Assembly (NCBI GenBank): GCA_035771165.1
Contig: JAWNZC010000122.1
Span: 1,911,501 to 1,975,500 of the forward strand
DNA: 64,000 bases
Origin: Paragorgia papillata
Taxonomy: Eukaryota > Cnidaria > Anthozoa > Scleralcyonacea > Coralliidae
Direction: 5' to 3'
Shown: piece by piece, positions 60,835-64,000 of the stretch
Numbering within the stretch: the first letter of the stretch is position 1
How the letters are laid out: each line of letters begins with the position of its first letter
Notes under the pieces: model-generated
What the model was told of the DNA's origin: nothing
The model's input: the letters and a program-made list of their open reading frames with translations, nothing else
The model's database searches: none
Translations under genes and position numbers: made by a program

Positions 60835-60970
60835 ACAGAGCTCCCAGAAAGTTGGGAGTGAAGGGATTAACTAACAAAATAAAACAACAAAAATCAAACA
60901 GTCCAACGCTAAAACAGATAAATAGTCGTTTTACTTTGTCTTACAAACGTCATTGTTTACAGTGCGACAT
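60629..60970. other. Spacer, nothing recognised
   Basis: A short interrupted inverted repeat (CACTCCCAAATACGG... with GGGAGTGAAGGG near 60856) is the only structure seen. Confidence 0.35.
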
Positions 60971-60974
60971 TAAA

Positions 60975-61450
60975 TGTGAGTTATTATATGGCACAAGTTA
61001 CTTCCGTTGAAATCGTGTGCTCTCATTGGCTAAGACGCGTCACGTGCCCGTCAAAATGTCTGGTTTTGCCAGCCATTTTGTTTACACAAGAACAACGAAA
61101 TAAACCCGCAAAATTTTGTGAATTCAACAACCTAAGGACTAAGTCATGTACGAGTCGGACGATGAGCAACCTGGACATGAGTTTTAGGATTCCGAAAGCG
61201 ATAACAACAAGAGCAACAACATTGAAAACGATGAGTCTATGTCACATGCTCGAGGTCACACTAAGTACGTATCATGTAAGGTAATGCAGGTATGTTGTTT
61301 CAAAATGCCATATAATAAACTTTTTATTAACCTTGTCCGCTTGGTCTTTACGGGAAAATATCAGACCTCGGTCTTTTATGCACGGACCTCACCCTACGGG
61401 CTCGCTCCGTACTGTGAAGACTCGGTCTGATATTTTTCCGTGGCAACATT
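60975..61450. mobile_element. CGGTTAATAAG-type repeat (copy 3)
   Basis: ATTATATGGCACAAGTTACT with CTCATTGGCTAAGA at the start, and TAATAAACTTTTTATTAACC with GGTCTTTACGGGAAAATATC at the end, in the same order as the 7.1- and 22-kb copies. Confidence 0.6.
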
Positions 61451-61657
61451 TTTCTTCAACTTGCAACGCAACTTTGTGAAAAGATTTGTAGAAAAAAGTA
61501 GACTCCAGTTCTACTTCCTGCAACATGCTGATTCAACTTGCAACAAAACCATTGTTGCGTGACAATGTTTAAGGTGGGTGGTAATACGTGCAACAACGCT
61601 ATTCAACTTGCAACGCAACAATGTTGCGGCAATTTGTTGCTCGTATTAATTCACCTT

Positions 61658-62290
61658 AAAGGGGATTGGCAACAAAAATTAAGTTTGTCTAATTTGAAAG
61701 AACTCATAAAATTGTAATAGAAGATCCTTTACAACTTTTTCGTATCTTTCTGCGTTTTCAAGATATTTCAATTTGTTTGATATGTAAATGAGATGGTCTC
61801 TGACGTCAGGAGTGGGGTAAAATATTTTCATACAGAGCAAAATCACTTACATATCTAACATGAAATGTTCAGCGTCGCAAGGAGTTTTTATGTGCACAGT
61901 TTCAAATGATTTCGTTGAACAAATTTAGAGATATAACTGGTTTTGCTACATGTGAAAATATTTTACCCCACACCTGACGTCAGAGACCATCTCATTTACA
62001 TATCAAACAAATTGAAATATCTTGAAAACGAAGAGAGATACGAAAAAGTTGTAAAGGATGTTCTTTTTCGACTTTTTCGCATCTCCTTTCGTTTTCAAGA
62101 TATTTCAATTTGTTCGATATGTAAATGAGATGGTCTCTGACGTCAGGTGCGCATGGGGTAAACTATTTTCACATGTAGCAAAACCAGTTATATCTCTAAG
62201 TTTGTTCAACGAAATCGTTTGAAACTGTGCACATAAAAACTCCTTGCGACGCTGAACATTTCATGTTAGATATGTAAGTGATTTTGCTCT
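61658..62290. mobile_element. TTTGATATGCAAAT-family element with a third, extra arm
   Basis: 61658-62065 is a normal fold-back copy (ATATGTAAATGAGATGGTCT and mirror). It is followed at once by a further inverted copy of its centre (TCTGACGTCAGGTGCGCATG to 62290), so three arms lie in a row. Confidence 0.72.
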
Positions 62291-62302
62291 GTATGAAAAT
62301 AT

Positions 62303-63050
62303 GAAGATACACGAGGGCGGAGCGGGAAGGGAAGAGAGAAGGGGAGTGCAACTACCGAGCACGCGATGGCTTTCAGCCAATAAAATGGTCCGTTTAGAAA
62401 TAGCTTTTCTCCTTATGCTCATGGCAGGTGATCGAGCCAAATACACTAAAATTATCATATTCTACGACTCATTCAGTAACTACTAACTACCCTATTAAAG
62501 TTCTTGTAAGAATTTCATTAAAAATAATGAATAGTTTTAACACAAAAGGATCAGTACTCGTACTGGTCCGATCGTTCCACAAACTCGTCTCCTCTTCTTC
62601 TCGCACGAACTCACGAAGGAAATAAATGAAACTTCCCAAAAGTTGCACGATTCAGTTGGTTGACCTTGCCGAATCTAACTCTGTATATGTTGTGGGCTTC
62701 TTCGATATTGAGATCATATCCTGGAGCGTCGACAAACAAACCCGCGATGGCGCGATTCTGACAATAAAAATTCAAAATGACTTATAACTTTATATTCATG
62801 AAAGCCAACGGTTTTCTCATCAGAGTCCAAATTGATAAATCATTCAACGAAAACAACTTACGTCCTGCTGTGAATATCACGAAGATCGGGTTGTTGTCTC
62901 GGTATTCGCGTATATAATTATTGTGCATAGCAACACTCTATGTGCATAGCAACGTGCTACGAGCATTGTCGAAAGAAATCTCGGTAGTTGCACTCCCCTT
63001 CTCTTTTCCCTTCCCGCTCCGCCCTCGCGTATCTTCGGAGAGTATTCGGC
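62303..63050. repeat. Inverted repeat around a possible exon
   Basis: GAAGATACACGAGGGCGGAG and the following AGGGGAGTGCAACTACCGAG near 62303-62362 are repeated inverted at about 62985-63040. Arms about 58 bp, spacer about 620 bp. Confidence 0.7.
62385..62427 (+). CDS. Weak candidate signal-peptide exon
   Basis: Encodes MVRLEIAFLLMLMA and then G before GTGATC, a phase-1 junction like exon 1 of genes A-C. The donor is weak, no second exon was found to the right, and it sits between inverted repeat arms. Listed because the pattern matches the cluster. Confidence 0.22.
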
Positions 63051-64000
63051 TCGCTCGTCGGGGGCTCATATCGTCAGCGGTTTTATCGAACTCGGCGACT
63101 CGCACAAAACACCAACACTTTGTTAGGTAAGTAAAGTTTAGTTTATTTACAAGACGTATCACATTCGAACCACTTATCTCAATAAAACTGGATGGGGCAT
63201 GAGGCCGGATTTAGCGTGCCAGTTGTATGTTGACGTGACCACTACCCAAGATGGCGCCCACTAAAGTTCATAAGCTTTTGTAGATTGAGAACAGACAAAA
63301 AGAATTATTTTAAGAAAATTTAAACGAATGTAAGGACACAAGAAGTACTTAATAAGGTTTAAGACGCTAATTTTTTGCATTTGTTTCTGTTACTGAGCTG
63401 TAAAACCTTTAAATTTCGTTGTTTTTCTTCAGTGCCGACAACGAAGAAACTTCACGATAATATAAACTGAAAAACAGACAAAATCTACGAAGAATTCAAT
63501 TCCAAGTCTTAAATTGTACCTTTTATAGTAATCTTGATGCCTTAACAATATCTCGTGTTGTGTACTTGCCATCTTTTGACTGTATTTGTTGTTAAACAGT
63601 GAAAACTAAACGAACCGGCATCTGTTGTTTGCTTTACGGCTTTTCCGACTCCCCCGGCACAGAATACTTAATATTCCTTCCCCCGGATAATATGACCGTG
63701 TGACGTCAAGATTGCTTATGCCAGTCAACTTTGGGGTTGGGAACAAGTTTTAAGGCCGCAATGCGTCATATGTTCCACTACGTAAGATGGCGGCGACTGG
63801 CACGAAATGTTTGACTGCTGGCCATAGGGAATGGCCTATCCAGTTTATAGAGATCAGTGACTCTAACGTGCTCCCTTGAGTATACTAGTAAGTTTCTAAT
63901 AATCCTAAATAGAACCACTGACGACGTTATCTATCAACAAGATGCAAATATGGTTCTAGACCGGTGTCATCCCGGTTTAATAAAGCGTGGGCAGATTGAT
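63051..64000. other. Right-end spacer
   Basis: A good donor-like TTAG|GTAAGTAAAG lies at 63124, possibly the end of a non-coding exon, but nothing else supports a gene. Confidence 0.3.

Overview
This is a non-coding-rich stretch of an animal (metazoan) nuclear genome. Evidence: coding exons split by long GT-AG introns, LINE, hAT, 5S-rRNA-derived and tRNA-derived repeats, and dense fold-back elements and microsatellites. A marine invertebrate such as a cnidarian would fit, but nothing here fixes the taxon. No bacterial features, operons or CRISPR arrays were seen.

Genes (0-38 kb). I could reconstruct four protein genes, all apparently for secreted, highly charged, low-complexity proteins, and all using phase-1 introns. 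Gene D (minus, 1-623) is a 207-codon open exon leaving the left edge. Gene A (plus, 12905-14403) is a signal-peptide mini-exon plus a short terminal exon rich in predicted helix. Gene B (plus, 16735-19861) is a signal-peptide mini-exon plus one large Arg/Lys/His-rich exon with degenerate repeats of about 39 residues. Gene C (plus, 28126-37895) has five exons and encodes 771 residues: signal peptide, a helical domain, two Pro-rich linkers, and a second copy of the helical domain. The obvious ORF of gene C at 32.4 kb looks as if it starts with its own leader, but that leader is the end of a transposable element. The true start is about 4.3 kb upstream. The shared layout suggests a cluster of related extracellular-matrix or scaffold-type genes, which is inference. 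No known family was recognised.

Mobile elements (throughout). Introns and spacers are filled with fold-back (MITE-like) elements of 0.15-0.6 kb, several with TTA target duplications, often nested inside other repeats. There are also decayed LINE reverse-transcriptase copies (5.1-6.9, 10.3 and 30.6-31.8 kb), two SINE types, and a family with (CAGA)n arrays enclosed by CCTCCGCCAG-like ends. A well-formed type I hammerhead ribozyme lies on the minus strand at 27646-27703. Hammerhead-like motifs recur at 24.3, 26.8-27.0, 38.8 and 53.9 kb, consistent with Penelope-like or retrozyme remnants.

Satellite block (44.4-60.45 kb). About 16 kb is one array of a 10-bp unit (CAACAAATCR), with its orientation flipped near 45.12 kb and more than 40 short perfect palindromes inside. 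One 1369-bp hAT transposon (53176-54544) with a dead transposase is inserted in it and itself carries a 140-bp insertion. All the long Asn/Gln/Lys or Cys/Leu/Phe ORFs there are satellite artefacts.

Right end (60.45-64 kb). More fold-back elements, and one weak candidate signal-peptide exon at 62385.
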